Shown: one piece after another, positions 13,759 to 25,925 of the stretch
How positions within the stretch are numbered: the stretch's first letter is position 1
Layout of the letters: every line of letters begins with the position of its first letter
Translations under genes and position numbers: made by a program
Assembly (NCBI RefSeq): GCF_019059575.1
Contig: NW_024881674.1
Coordinates: 310,001-374,000, forward strand
Reading direction: 5' to 3'
Source of the DNA: Amphibalanus amphitrite
Taxonomy: Eukaryota; Arthropoda; Thecostraca; Balanomorpha; Balanidae
Length of the DNA: 64,000 bases
The notes under the pieces: generated by a model
The model's input: only the letters and a program-made list of their open reading frames with translations
Database searches by the model: none
What the model was told of the DNA's origin: nothing

Positions 13759-14735
13759 GGGTAAGGTGCCTAATTAGCGACCCTTTCCGATTTGCGACCT
13801 ACCTCCCTACAGAAAAACTGGCAGGAGAAAACGGGGTAAAAACATCGTCAAAAGGTCGGCCATAATTTGGTTATCAAATTAAATTATTTTCCGGTCGTCG
13901 ATGTTTCTGGTGGGACGTTTCAGGTGAGTTCCAATAAAAATGACGAGTTTCTTATCCAAAACGTGTGTGTTTGGGCCCTCTCTGATGAAAAGCGATGCAC
14001 ATTAGGATGATGCATCTTTTTTATTCTGAATCGACATTCCTTTTTTAATTGATTGCCGTTTTCCCATAGTGAATCGCTCAACTGTGCACAGCATGCCGGT
14101 TAAAAATGTGTCGCAACTCATATTTCCTATTTGCGCCTGACATGGTCGCAAATAGCTCAAGAGGGGAAAGAAAGGGGAAAAGAGAGAAACGAAAATGAGG
14201 TTTTGCTGAAGCTTGCAATGTGTGGCAGGGGATGCCAAATGTCGTCACCGACTGCAGGGGTGCCGAATTCAGCGCGGACCTCGAATATCATACAAGATAG
14301 CCCGCAAAATTTGGGTTTCTGCCTTCTTTTCGCCTTCGGTGCATCACGTGATCAGTTTTTACTTACGTAAATGTGTTGGATAAACGTTCCTGTTCGAGTG
14401 ATTGAGTGCTTTGCGTATAGGTTACCTTTTTGAGATCATATTTCATCTTTTCAGGCGTCGCATTTTTTGCCATTTTTAATATGGGGAAACCCATAGACTT
14501 ATTAGCGACCCTCCCCGGTCGCTAATCGGGAAGAGTTCCCTATTAGCGTTTTTTGCAATGGCTTGCCAAAATGCTCACTACAAATAAGTTAGTGAATATT
14601 GAGGCAGAAAATGACTATATTTTAATAGAAAAATGAACGATCTCTCCGAAAATCAAGCCAGTAACACAGTGGCACCCACAGAGCGTGAGCAATGACGGTT
14701 CAAATTAAGGGGGTCGCTAATTAGGCACCTTACCC
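13759..14735. mobile_element. TA-flanked MITE (Tc1/mariner-type), nested in the Transib-like element
   Basis: The inverted ends read GGGTAAGGTGCCTAATTAGC and its inverse (about 26 bases) between TA dinucleotides at 13757-13758 and 14736-14737. The motif TTAGCGACCC recurs inside (about 14500-14540). It is 977 bases with no transposase, and is the youngest layer of a three-level nest. Confidence 0.82.
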
Positions 14736-15233
14736 TATAGCTCAATTTCATTGTCCTGTCCTGTTGGTTTTAATCTTTCGAAGTCTTAAAGTTGCATACC
14801 GTCTGAAAGGCACCTTTATTAGGAATGGAATGGCAAACAGAAAGTATGCCACAACCTTACTAAGGTCACAAAAATGCCCTTTACAAAAAACCCTTACAGA
14901 CACCATATTGAAGGAATGGTATTCTAAATAAATGTAGGAAATCAACAATGTTCTCCACACTTTTCCACTCCGAAATATATCCTATCGAATTCGCCACTTT
15001 CTTCTGCACAAGACAACGCCTAGTTTGGCTGCCGAAACTTGCCTGAACACGGAATATTCACATTAGAGTATCTTAACACCCCACTCGAGGAGCGCTAGGG
15101 CAAACAGCACGATATAGGTATGTTCCGGACATAGGCGAATAATTTTACTTCGTGATTTATATGATGCATATTTTCTGAGACACATTCATTAGGAATAGGA
15201 TGACAAGCGTAAATTATACATACCGTAACCTTA

Positions 15234-16100
15234 TTAACCATCGCACTTGTGGGGAGGGGGAGGGGGAAGGGGTCGGATAAAACCCCATGGTTTTCCGCAA
15301 ATTACTCGCGCAAAAAGCGGCCGATCGCGCCGAAACTTTCGGTACCCTCGAGATCATCAATTTTACATCTAACCTAAAAATTTCATGACTCTGACCCAAC
15401 TGACCTTTGACCTGTGGCATATTTCTCGAGACTATGTTTGGCCGGAATCGCGATTCGGCGTATGCCAGCTCACATTATCCGCGGTTTCCAGTCTTTTTGT
15501 GGTTTAAAACGTTCAAATATGTGAAATGATGTTGGTGCCATGCATAATGGTGGGAGTCAAGGTCACGTGAAGGTCAAGTCAAGGTCATTGACCTTTTGAT
15601 GACCTTGGTTCACTTTTTCGAGTTTTACTTGTTTCTAGGGTAGTTTTTGGTGCTGATTTCGATTTTAGCAGCCATTTGAATATTTACGAAGTAGTTCTAG
15701 TGCCTTCGTTCCATGTTACGAAGCTTTCAGTAGTAGGTGACACTTCTATGGATGGCCGGCAGGACGCCTACTAATTGATCTAACCTGACCTGACCCGACC
15801 TGGCCTAAATGCATAAAGACATCGTCTGTGATCAAAACTAACATGAAATTCGTGATCAGCACCCCAAAATACCCCTTAACACCCTAACTTTGCGAAGTTT
15901 CAAGAGGTTTCGATTTCCCAACTTTCGTTGGGTCATTAAACTGACTTGGAAAGTCAGCTTATGACCTTGGACTTTGAAATTGGATATATTCGGCCTAATT
16001 TCGTCATAGGCAGCACGCTTGACTTTTCCGCGAAGCTCTAGCTTGATCAGGGGCCAAACGGCTGAGCGGGGGGTCCAATTGAACCCCCTATACTATGTTG
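15234..16100. mobile_element. degenerate segment resembling a piggyBac-like GC-run MITE
   Basis: It begins TTAACCATCGCACTTGTGGG, followed by a G-rich run and GGGGTCGGATAAAACCCC. It contains AGGTCA clusters (15550-15610) and ends near GGGGGGTCCAATTGAACCCC at about 16068. This is the layout of the TTAA/CCC elements elsewhere in the window, but the right TTAA is not visible. It is probably an old, worn copy. Confidence 0.4.
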
Positions 16101-17793
16101 ATTATGCACATTTACAGGTAAAATTCTCACCAGGACACACCAGCCAACATCTGTGCACAATCTGGCTACAATTCTACCTATGGTTTGCCCTCTACGAATA
16201 AATACGTGCTAGATCGGAAAAATCCCCACTGTGGGGCGGTGGGAAGTTATAAGTGGGTGGTCTTTATCACGCGATCGGGGTGCGCTATCCCATGTTTTCG
16301 GGGCGGAAAGCTTCAGTGCAGCATCGGTGCGTCTGCCACGGTGGTCTGTGTCGATGGTACAGAAAATAACTCAAACAGAGCTCAGAAAAGACTGAATGAT
16401 TCTGGGTAGTTGCCTCGAAACAATCCGTTTCAATAATACAGCTGCCTTCTTAACGTACTGTATCACTTGTTAATTCTTCAAAAAGCAAGCTCAGAGCAAT
16501 AACAGACTTCTTTGCATTGCTGTTGACAATTCAAGCTGCTTTTGGACGGTGGCTCGCAGCCCCAATATGCTGCCGCGTAACTCTATTCCAACGACGAAAC
16601 GGCAACTTAGCGAGAATTGAAAATTTAACGAAGTAGGTACAACAGGAGCTGGCAAGGCTCCTGCATTGGTCTATCCGTCATGAGTGACACACCGGGGTAA
16701 TGTGTCACGTCAGGGCAGAGCTGTGTTCTGTGCCGGGTCTGGATTCGGGTCTTGATCAGCATCGGTGGGCACGGCCGCCCTGGCCGGACTGCCGGCGTCG
16801 CTTATGCTCGAAGGATTGGATAAACGGCGCTTGATTTATATGAGTAGGTACTCCGGCTAATGTCTCTACTCATGTCTCACTTCGTCACACTGTCAGGGTG
16901 GCCACCCTGTCATTCCCAGACATGTTATGTTTTCTTTCGACCTGCTAATCTAAGTTAAACCCTGGCGTCGATTCTGTTGCCCCAGCATCTGATATCAACG
17001 TATCTGAATAATGACATTGGTGACGCCTATGCTCGTCAAAGCCACCTCCAAACTTGGGCCGATGACTGTCGGGTCTCCTCTAAATTATGTCCTTGTGCAT
17101 ACTGCATTGCCAGCCCCTGCTGTAGGTATATCGTGAATTTTCGATTCTCGCGAAGTTGCCGTTTCGCCGTTGGAATAAAGTTGCACGGCAGCATATTGGG
17201 GGTGCGAACTACCGTCCAAAACTAACGTAAATTGTCAACAGCAATGCAAAGAGGTGTGTTATTGCTCAGAGTTCGCTTTTTGAAGAATTAACAAGTGATA
17301 CGGTACGTTAAGAAGGCAGCTGTATTCTTAAAAAGGATTGCTTCGAGGCAACTACCCAGAATCACTCACTCTTTTCTAGCTCTGTTTGACTTATTTTCTG
17401 TACCATCGACACAGACCACCCGGTGGCAGACGCACCGATGCTGCACTGAAACTTTCCGCCCCGAAAACATGGGATAGCGCACCCCGATCGCGTGATAAAG
17501 ACCACGCACTTAAAACTTCCCACCGCCCGGCCGGCCGCCCGGCAGATGTCGTGGCGCGCGGTGCCGATAAGGTGCTGCCGCCCGTGCGCGGCGTCGAATT
17601 CTCGCCCTTATTGACACCGGCCGGTCGGCGGGCGTAACATGGTCCTCTTTAAGCCGTTTGAGGAGCCCCTAACAGTTAATACTTTTCAGAAAAAAGGGCA
17701 TCAATGGACTCAGAAAAGAATACCGCACCACATGAGCCATGAGCCCGTATACTTTTCCAAAATTCGGTTTTTTTTAACAACCCTAATGACCAG

Positions 17794-17898
17794 GTATGTC
17801 GTGGCTCGTCCCCCGATCGGTGTATTATTTGGGAGTCATCCGTCACATCTCCTCTCGACCATTGTTTGACAGGCGGAACTCCATGTATTCGGACATTG
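17794..17898. repeat. second, partial copy of the 318-bp tandem unit
   Basis: This is nearly identical to 12966-13072 and diverges at ...GGACATTG (GTCCAACT in the first copy, TTGACACA here). It is the right-hand flank of the hAT insertion. Confidence 0.85.
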
Positions 17899-18551
17899 TT
17901 GACACATCAGTGGGCTGAAACAAACACAGTAAATAGTTTTACCAGGAAGCAGCTAACGGGAACATTTGCTGTCTGACAGAAACACGATCTACACCTGGAT
18001 TTGGAGCGTAAGCCGCGAACACATTTCGGAATTGTTGTACAGCCTGATCCCACCTTGAACCTGGACTTTTACTTTGCTGCATGCAACACCGCTCACGTGG
18101 CATTTCCCGCGCCGCCGTGACGTCATCAGTACACTTTGCTTCTGTGTTTGAACGCTATTATCGGACGTTTGAAGATGACACACGGAGGTCAGCCTTGTTG
18201 TGAGTGCGATCGAAACGGGAGCATACACATTGCGTATCTACAAAGCAAAAAGGAGCCGCAACTTGTTTCAACTGCTTCGCACTTTGACCTCAAGCTAGTA
18301 GGTATGCGCATTTCGACTGATAACTGTCCACTATGTTGACTAAGCTTAGGGTTTTATACCTATATTTGTGTGATATTTTAGATACATTAGATAGTGGGCA
18401 ATGTGTAGCTTCAGATGCATGGTTGCCCACAACATTTCACCATATTGTTGCCCCAATGTCGCCGTGGCCCATCCACTGTCGCTCTACTGTCTCTATAGTT
18501 ATACTGTCACCCACTGTCGCCCGGTCACGGTCACGTTACCAGCAGATGGTC

Positions 18552-18635
18552 GGCAGACGCTGGTCACTGCTGGTCAGACCAGCCCCGCCGGACGGCAGAC
18601 GCCGGTCATTGCTGGTCATACCAGCCGCGCCGGAC
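18552..18635. repeat. 42-bp tandem repeat, two copies
   Basis: Two 42-base units (18552-18593 and 18594-18635), starting GGCAGACGCTGGTCACTGCT and GGCAGACGCCGGTCATTGCT, differ at only a few positions. Confidence 0.8.
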
Positions 18636-18780
18636 GGCACGGCACAGCTAATGGACGTCGGACGGCCGGGATGTCGGTCTCTGTGTCACGGCCAGCAGCT
18701 GACGGGCTAATGATGACGACTTTTTAGCGGCAAGGCCTCTATCTAGAGCAGGAGAGCTTACAGAGAAGAGAGGCGATTAA

Positions 18781-20898
18781 CCCGCGCGGGGCTGGGGTCT
18801 CCAGCCGAACGCGCGGGGCTGGGGGGGGGGGGGATAAATTTTACCCCCCTCCCTTTTATCTCCCGAACTAATGGTCCGATTTGGAAAATTCAAACGCCAA
18901 TCGAAAGCTCTCATCACGAACTACTAAAAACATGTACTTAATTTAAAGTTTAAGGTCAAGGTCAAGGTCAGGTCAAGGGTACAAATTGCAAGTTTCTACA
19001 GTATCGGCCTTGCACCGTAGTTGCCGAAAAATGGAGTCATGGACTGAGACTGATCGCCCAAAACGTGTTCTTAGGCTACCAAGACAATATTCGTTGCATA
19101 CAATATCATTCAGAGGTCAAGGTCAAGGTCAGGTCAGGTCAGGTCAGGTCACCAAAAAACAAAATATAGAAAAGGGCATGTGCGACACATGTTTTATGGG
19201 TCATTTTACTCATAGAATTCAATAGGCACACTCAATAAGTGGTATGGACCACCTCTGGATGAATTTCAGGTCGAGATCAGGTCAAGGTCAAGTCAAGTGA
19301 GGTCAAATTTTGAAGTTGGTTGTTAAGGCCTAAAAAGGTGTCTATCTGATGCAGTTTTTCACGGCGAATCGAATGGTGCTATTTTTGTTTCCGTACGAGG
19401 TCTAGAACTTCCAAAAAAGTCATTTTTCAAAAATTTTGGGTGTCGTGACGTCATAAAATTTTGAATAACTCCCACATTTTTGAACCGATTCTTCTAAAAT
19501 TTGGTATGTAGGTGCACATAGACCACTTCTCTGACATATATTCCGGTTTTTTCGATAGACTCAAAATTTTGGATTTTATAATGATTTTCCCAAAAAAGTC
19601 AGTTTTTTGAAAAAATTTAGGCCAAAATCCAAAATTTTCAAAAAACCGAGATAGCCATTTGATAGACAAAGTAAAATAACGTATAACCTTTTTTGTTACG
19701 TCTTGATTCCTTTAACCCTCGCCCATGTTGGTGCAACCCCCCCCCCCCTGAGGTTTTTCGGAAATAGTGCAAAAACGGCGGCGCGCAGCGCCGCCAAATT
19801 TTGGGTACCTTATGGGGCAAACCTTGCGCATCTTTTGATAAAAAAAATTGACCGGGTCATGTCAGGTCACGGAGTTATGACGTCACAAAGGGAACAGCCT
19901 CCGGCTGGATTTTCACAAACTGAGTGCCAACGCCCGAGGTTTCCTGCCGGTGGTACGGACATCGGTTGATGGATCGTGATGAAACTTCCCATGCATGTTG
20001 GGGCAAGTATTGGCTATCATATGGTATAAGAAACTTGACCGGGTCAGGTCAGGTCACGGAGCTATGACGTCACAAGAGGAACAGCGTCCGGTACTATTTT
20101 TGAAAAGCGCCCGAACCACTATTTTGCTAATTCTTGTCACCTCAATGGGAATATGCAGCAATATTAGCTTCTATAGGGAGCAAATGGACATCCCAAATCC
20201 AAAAATACAATCAGATTTCAAAAATTTAAATTTTGATTTTTCGAATTTCTGCCGCCGACTGTGACCTTGCCGACTTCCGGCGCTCCCAACGCGCCATTTT
20301 TAGAGCTAGGGAAACGAAATACATACCAAACGATAGAGAATTGATCAAGGATCACGATAGTGAAGGTTTCAAGTCGATATCTCCCACCATTTTGCCGCAA
20401 TCGCCGCGGAAAATTTGAAAAAGTATATTTTTCCGAAAATTTGACCTTTGACCGGTCAAAAGTAGGTCAAATGTTGACCTAGGACCAAAAAATATACCAC
20501 CAATCGCGAGATCTCGGCGAGAGCAATCCGTTGGTCTTTTCCGCTAAGCTCTACGACGCTCCGTTTTCAAACGCCAAGGGGGGGGTCGCACCAACCCCCC
20601 CCCCCCCCCCTGCATGGGCGAAGGTGGCAGATCGCCGTTTACGGGCGAGGGTTAAAAATGAAGATGTTAGCGGCGTTTGAACTTTTGCCGTTTTTGAGGC
20701 GAAAATGGCGAACATGACGTCACTAAAACGTCAATTTCTCAAAAATTTCCGACGGATTTCGCTCAAATTTTCAGGGAACGTGTCAAATTGATGTAAGAAA
20801 AGGTACTGAAAGTTTGGCGGCGCTGCGCGCCGCCGTTTTTGGGATATCGCAAAAATTCGCGAGGGGGGTAAAATTTACCCCCCCCAGACCCGCGCAGG
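18781..20898. mobile_element. piggyBac-like TTAA element (outer copy)
   Basis: TTAA at 18777-18780 and 20899-20902 flank ends CCCGCGCGGGGCTGGGG and, inverted, CCTGCGCGGGTCTGGGG. TTAA plus a CCC start is the piggyBac signature. There are G and C runs just inside each end and AGGTCA arrays at 18952-18979, 19117-19150 and 19270-19308. No transposase. A second TTAA element (19716-20651) is nested within. Confidence 0.8.
19716..20651. mobile_element. piggyBac-like TTAA element nested in 18781-20898
   Basis: TTAA at 19712-19715 and 20652-20655 flank ends CCCTCGCCC...GGGCGAGGG. Close to the right end is a G-run / GTCGCACCAAC / C-run block (20578-20610). Two internal segments, each with GACCGGGTCA(T/G)GTCAGGTCACGGAG (split here as two blocks around 19850 and 20037), form an imperfect direct repeat about 190 bases apart. 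No coding capacity. Confidence 0.8.
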
Positions 20899-23800
20899 TT
20901 AATACGAGAATGGATACTCGTTGTTGTGTTCATAAAGTTACGCCATTGAATGATATAGCTTCAGTTTGTTATGCACGTCAAGAGCATCATTTTCCGCTGT
21001 CTAGCAGTTAGACAACCTGCATCTCTACCAACTTTCATCATTCGAGGGCCCTTTCTCCTAAAAATGCTTGTAATGTCATACCAAGCGCCTACCGAGCGTA
21101 GGAATTAAAGACCGAGATAAGACAGCCATGTGCATTGTAACACGCTACATCTTGAACATTTAACGTAGTATCTTTTCGGCACGGCTCGGTCCGGCAGTCC
21201 CTCTCCCTCGCAGTCATGCCACACGCCTAGCCTCGCTTTCTCACACCCAATTCCCCCCCCCCCCCCCAGTTCCCTTAATCTATCACTGTCCGCACAGAAT
21301 GGGCAGCCGTTAAACTCCCATTAAGACGCGCGCTTTTGGAGACAGCTACCGCAGGATGAACGATTCGAATCCCAACAAGTAACAGCTGGATCAGTAACAC
21401 TGTCAACAGCTCGTGGACCCACGCCGAGGACAGATAACGGCTGGGAGCGCTGGATCAGCAAGATACGTCATCAGATCATGGAGCAGTGTAAAGGATGGAT
21501 GCCGGCTGGAGCACACAGCCTCCTTTGTCGGGGTACAACAACCCAGGGTGAGTGACCCGGCAGAACGCCTTGAAGGTGACCTGCACAGCAGCTGCAAGCA
21601 ATGACCTGTAGTTCCAGATTTCGCCACTGAATAGAAGAGGCAGCACGCTACGGCCACACCCCGCAACCACAAGGCCTGGCGGGAAAGGTCAGCAGCGAAG
21701 CGGGGGGTGCTAGCCAGCTGACGATGGGGACACGCCCAAGGTACTAGTTGCCAGAGCTACCGCCAACCGAAGGGGGCAGCACTATCCAGACGCGAGAAAG
21801 GTTGACAACAAAGGATGTATGATTCTGGGAGATAAAACCATTTTGACGGAAGATCGGACGGAGGGGTGGCTCCTAAAGTAATCAGCCAATACAGTAGTCG
21901 CGGGAGAAATGACTGACAAATATGGGGCTTGTGGCAAATGCAGGCTTGAATTCCAAGGGCTAGAGTCACCGTCAGGTTAATAGCAAAATACAACCAAGAA
22001 AATGGAGCAGCCGGCCATGAACAATGTCTGCAAATCCCAAGCCTGGAGACTAAGCAAGAGGACGTCGGGAAAACAGTTATACCAGCTCAGCGCAACGGTC
22101 GTATCGGAAACAGCAATACGGAATACACCGATTCGCCAAAATCTAAGATGAAGGCTAAGATACGAAGTGTCGTCTCCTGAGTACATTGTAAGTGGCTGGA
22201 ACAAAGAAACGCTGTTGAGGCTAACTAAAGCTGTTATGGGATTCAACCCAATTCAAGCAAACAACGACGAGCTATATGGAATGTGATAAGATGTTTAGCT
22301 ACCGAGGTATTTGGATAACCAGAGGAAAAGAAGGCTGCTGCGGGCAGATACGCAGTCGATATAAGAATGAAAGTGGTTGAGGATAAAGAAACGGCACGAC
22401 AGAGCCAATTCACACTTTTATCAATGTTCTTATATCCTACACATCGATGAACCGACTGGTAAAACTCCCAATATGAAGATGGTGAGCGGCCAAGTGAAAA
22501 CGCACGGGAGTAACAAAGACACCCTGGGTGCAATGACTCCGAGGTCGGCTCAGGGCGTGGCAGCCCCTCGAGCTATAAAAGGTGCACGATTCACCCCGGA
22601 GACACAGTCTGCAGCCGGAGCCGGAGACGCCATCTGGAGGCCGCCGTCGGTCCGGGGTCACCCGCGAGAAGCCTCTTCAGTTCGACCGACCAGAGCCGGA
22701 GGACAACCGCCGACGCTTGAGACCACACTGAGAAGCGGAAGCGCAGAGAACTCCAGAATGTGAGTGTTGTTGAAAAGTCTGCTCAATCCCAGTCCTTGAA
22801 ACCCCCCCCCCCCTCTGCCCGGTTGCCGTGCCGTGACGACTGCCAAACATTTTCGGTTGCCATAAAATGCACTCTCAATTGGAATTGGAAAACTTAAATT
22901 ACTTTGAACTTATTGGTCCAGACACCCTAGTAGCATATTAGGATCTGAATTTTGAGGTCATGTCAGAGCCGCCAGCAAATACGTTATTGTCAGTTGGAGC
23001 CGGTATGTTTCGCGATTAGACCGAGAACGAGATGCTAAAATTTGAATAAGCAGGTCAGTGTCACGAACGCTGAAATTATTGACATGTTGCGCGTCAGCAT
23101 TGGATATGCCCTTGTGTTTGGCCAAACTGGTTCGTTCGATTTATTATAATCGGCGGTGGTCAAGTGCGATTTGAGGTTGGAATTCGTTTGTGAAATTAAT
23201 GGTGTAGATTCGTGCTTAATTCACTAAAAGTTGCATTGCGAAATTATTGGAATATTGCTGAAGGAATTAATTGCGAAGTCGAAATCAATTATTAGGTAAA
23301 TACGGTTGAAAGCGAATGTAATGTTTTAAGGTGGCGACTGATTCATGCGATCGATCTATGAATATGGCTATGAGTTATGATTTTCGACAGATACGAATGC
23401 TTGAGCTTACGGCGGAATTTCTTCTGTTACTTAGGTGCAGAGTTGTGAGCAGTGGTTTAAGGTTGACGGTTTGATACTTTGCGACTTTAGATGGTCACTT
23501 TGCGTCATTGAAATTGCGAAATGTCGAGTAACAGGTAGATGTAGAATTGTTTGTGGTTAGAACTAATATGCGACTAATATAGGTACCGATCGTTGTGCTT
23601 TTGTAGAATAAATACTAGAAACGACCATCTTTGTTGGGGAACGATTAAATGGGACAGGAATTTAATTTAAAAAAAAACTTACGTCGAATGGAGCTGATGA
23701 GATGTCGAACAGGGAGATATTGCAGCAATATTTTACCAGATTCACACTCACTGACACATCCGGTGAATCTACCCGGCCAGAAGAGACAACATGCGCACGA

Positions 23801-25811
23801 GCACTGTACCGCGAGTGTTGACGCGCCCATAACGGCGTGACTGTGACTGACGGTGTCGACGCGGCGCCGGCCGGCAGCCGTGGTAATCGTCGTTCGCGAC
23901 GCGGGACCGTGCGCCGTTAGATGGCACATGAGAGCAGCGTCGGGAGTGGAGCAGCGGCCACAGGGGCAGTGGGTTAGCCGTAATTGGGGCGCGTGCGGTA
24001 GGTGAAGGTCATCGTATAGAAACATGGTTAGTTGTGGAAAGTTGCAACGGGATAAGAACGTAAACAGTTAATGCATAATTTTAAATATGACATGCTATAT
24101 GATATCTAGGACTGCAGTTCGTTTGATGTGCATTGGTTACTGCTAATAGGATGATTTAAATTAGATTTTCTATGAAGGGCTAGGGACCCCTATGACAATG
24201 TTCTGGCACTCTATAAAGATAATTTGTATAGGTAACTAGTAGCCCATCAGAAGCTATCGAACGAGTTTCAAGGAGTCATTTCCGTTTGAGCATTCAGTAA
24301 TTCACTATGATACGGTGGATCACAACCAGACGGCAGATCGGTGCGTACTAATTGGTTCTAGATCATCTGATTAAATCAAGAGCGATTCAAGGTCTACTAG
24401 GATTGTATACGAGAACTGATGATTGGATTCGTGTGTGCAGCAGAATTTATGACTTGAGATTACGATTTGGTTTGGATAAATAATGCGTTTCTGTTATCCG
24501 TGTTCTTGCGAGTTAGCGCCAATAATTATTCCACCAATATTGGCACAGGGCATTGTGAGGCACAGACGGCTTGTTTGCCCGTCTCCTATGGCGTAACGTT
24601 TACCAGCATGACTGTATGAGACACAGATGCACTTCTCTAAACCCACGTCCAGACCGGAATGTTGAGGGACACACCGTCACGTACGCAGGGCATATGCACG
24701 TTTTCCGCCAGTGGTACCGGCCACTGTTAATTTTCCCGCTTAGGTAACACTGGGTGAGAAGGCAGTGAGAGGTTTCTACGGCAGGGGGGAAGGGGGAAGA
24801 TTGGCACAGTGCAGTGGAGAGTAAGTTATGCCAAAGGCAAGAAGCCGAGGGTCAGGGGTGAGTCACCCAAAGGGCGGATAAGACGAGCCGTAGTGTCCCG
24901 GGTAAGTCCTCATACTTATTTCGTAAAGGTACTCTAATCGGTACTGGACAGCCTCAGGGGAGGGAAGCATGTACTCCAGGACACGTAAGGCCTTGAAGAG
25001 AAAATCCCATGGTAAAGGATAGTTCCAGGATATGAACTAGGGTCCCTGGGTCGTGAACGGGAATGTTACACGCGGACCGGAAGAGGGCATAGGTAATCTC
25101 TCCCGGTAGAGAGATAAGTCGGATATAAATCGTGTATGTGTGTACCATAAGTCTATCGGACGTGTAGTGAATCCCATAAAATAGCAGGGTGGATATTTGT
25201 GCATAATTATTCTGGACGGCCCTGCGATAAGTATCTTTGTCGCCGGTTAGCGGAGCATGCATATGGATTTCGGAAAGAGACATTTATCTCGCCGGGGAGA
25301 TCGCTATTAGTCAGGCACCTAACGCCATCGGAGGGAATTCGAGGGGCGCTAAATAAATTTGGGGTGAATATATGACGAACGAACGTAGAGAGAGGATGAG
25401 AGTGAGAATGGTAAAGGATGAATCTTAGGATAAGGCCGATGGGAGTTTAGCGAAGCTCAGTTAGGACAGTCAAACTAATGAATCTCGAGGGCAACTTAAA
25501 CTAGCAACGCTAATACGAATTAAGTGGGCAATTTTCGTAATGGGGAGGCCAGTGATATAGGAATGGGTGACTGGACGAATGATCACATTCAATTAATCAA
25601 TGTAATTACCACCCATAAGTTTGGCAGTGGTCATCGGGACTTCGAATGCCCTGTCCTTCACCTGCCCAACTGTGCCGCAAACCCCGCTGATCGGATCCCT
25701 CTATCCCTAATCCGAGCAGTGAAGAAGCATCTCGTACATCATGGTCTATACAATGAACAGAATCATCAAGCCTCTAAATTAAAAAGCATCTTCCATCAGA
25801 TGTATTTGTAT

Positions 25812-25925
25812 GCAAGGTGGATCTGGACTTACATCTTCCTCAGCTGGATCTACATCTCTCCCAGGTGGATCTATATCTACATCTATCTCAGGATCTCATC
25901 ACTATCTGGATCTCTCTCTGAAGAT
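25812..25925. repeat. GGATCTACATCT-type degenerate tandem repeat
   Basis: Repeated (G)GATCTACATCTnnC units lie here. They generate part of a 211-codon open frame (25524-26159) that I do not accept as a gene. Confidence 0.6.

Larger units (their letters stand above)
13546..16233. mobile_element. Transib-like non-autonomous element with CACAGTG ends
   Basis: It is inserted in the left arm of the hAT element. The inverted ends share 26 perfect bases starting CACAGTGGGGATTTTTCC. The 5-bp GC-rich duplication GGGCG (13541-13545 and 16234-16238) is confirmed by the uninterrupted right arm of the host hAT element (near 17520), which shows a single GGGCG. CAC-start heptamers and 5-bp GC-rich target sites are characteristic of Transib elements, the relatives of RAG1. 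No transposase is visible. It contains a TA-flanked element at 13759-14735 and, from about 15234, a degenerate G-run segment like the piggyBac-like MITEs. Confidence 0.7.
13284..17785. mobile_element. hAT-type element with very long inverted arms, split by nested insertions
   Basis: The termini are TAGGGTTGTTAAAAAAAACC and its exact inverse. The 8-bp target duplication ATGACCAG (13276-13283 and 17786-17793) and the TAGGG start fit the hAT superfamily. The left arm (13284-13545 plus 16234 to about 16660) pairs with the right arm (about 17110-17785), giving arms of roughly 680 bases around a core of about 450. Without the nested element it is about 1.8 kb and has no transposase frame, so it is a non-autonomous fold-back form. 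Confidence 0.88.

Noticed and set aside
21365-21385. GATTCGAATCCC resembling a tRNA B box
   Set aside because: No matching A box or cloverleaf stems at the required spacing.
24954-25283. 109-codon open frame on the - strand
   Set aside because: Same reasons; no recognisable domain.
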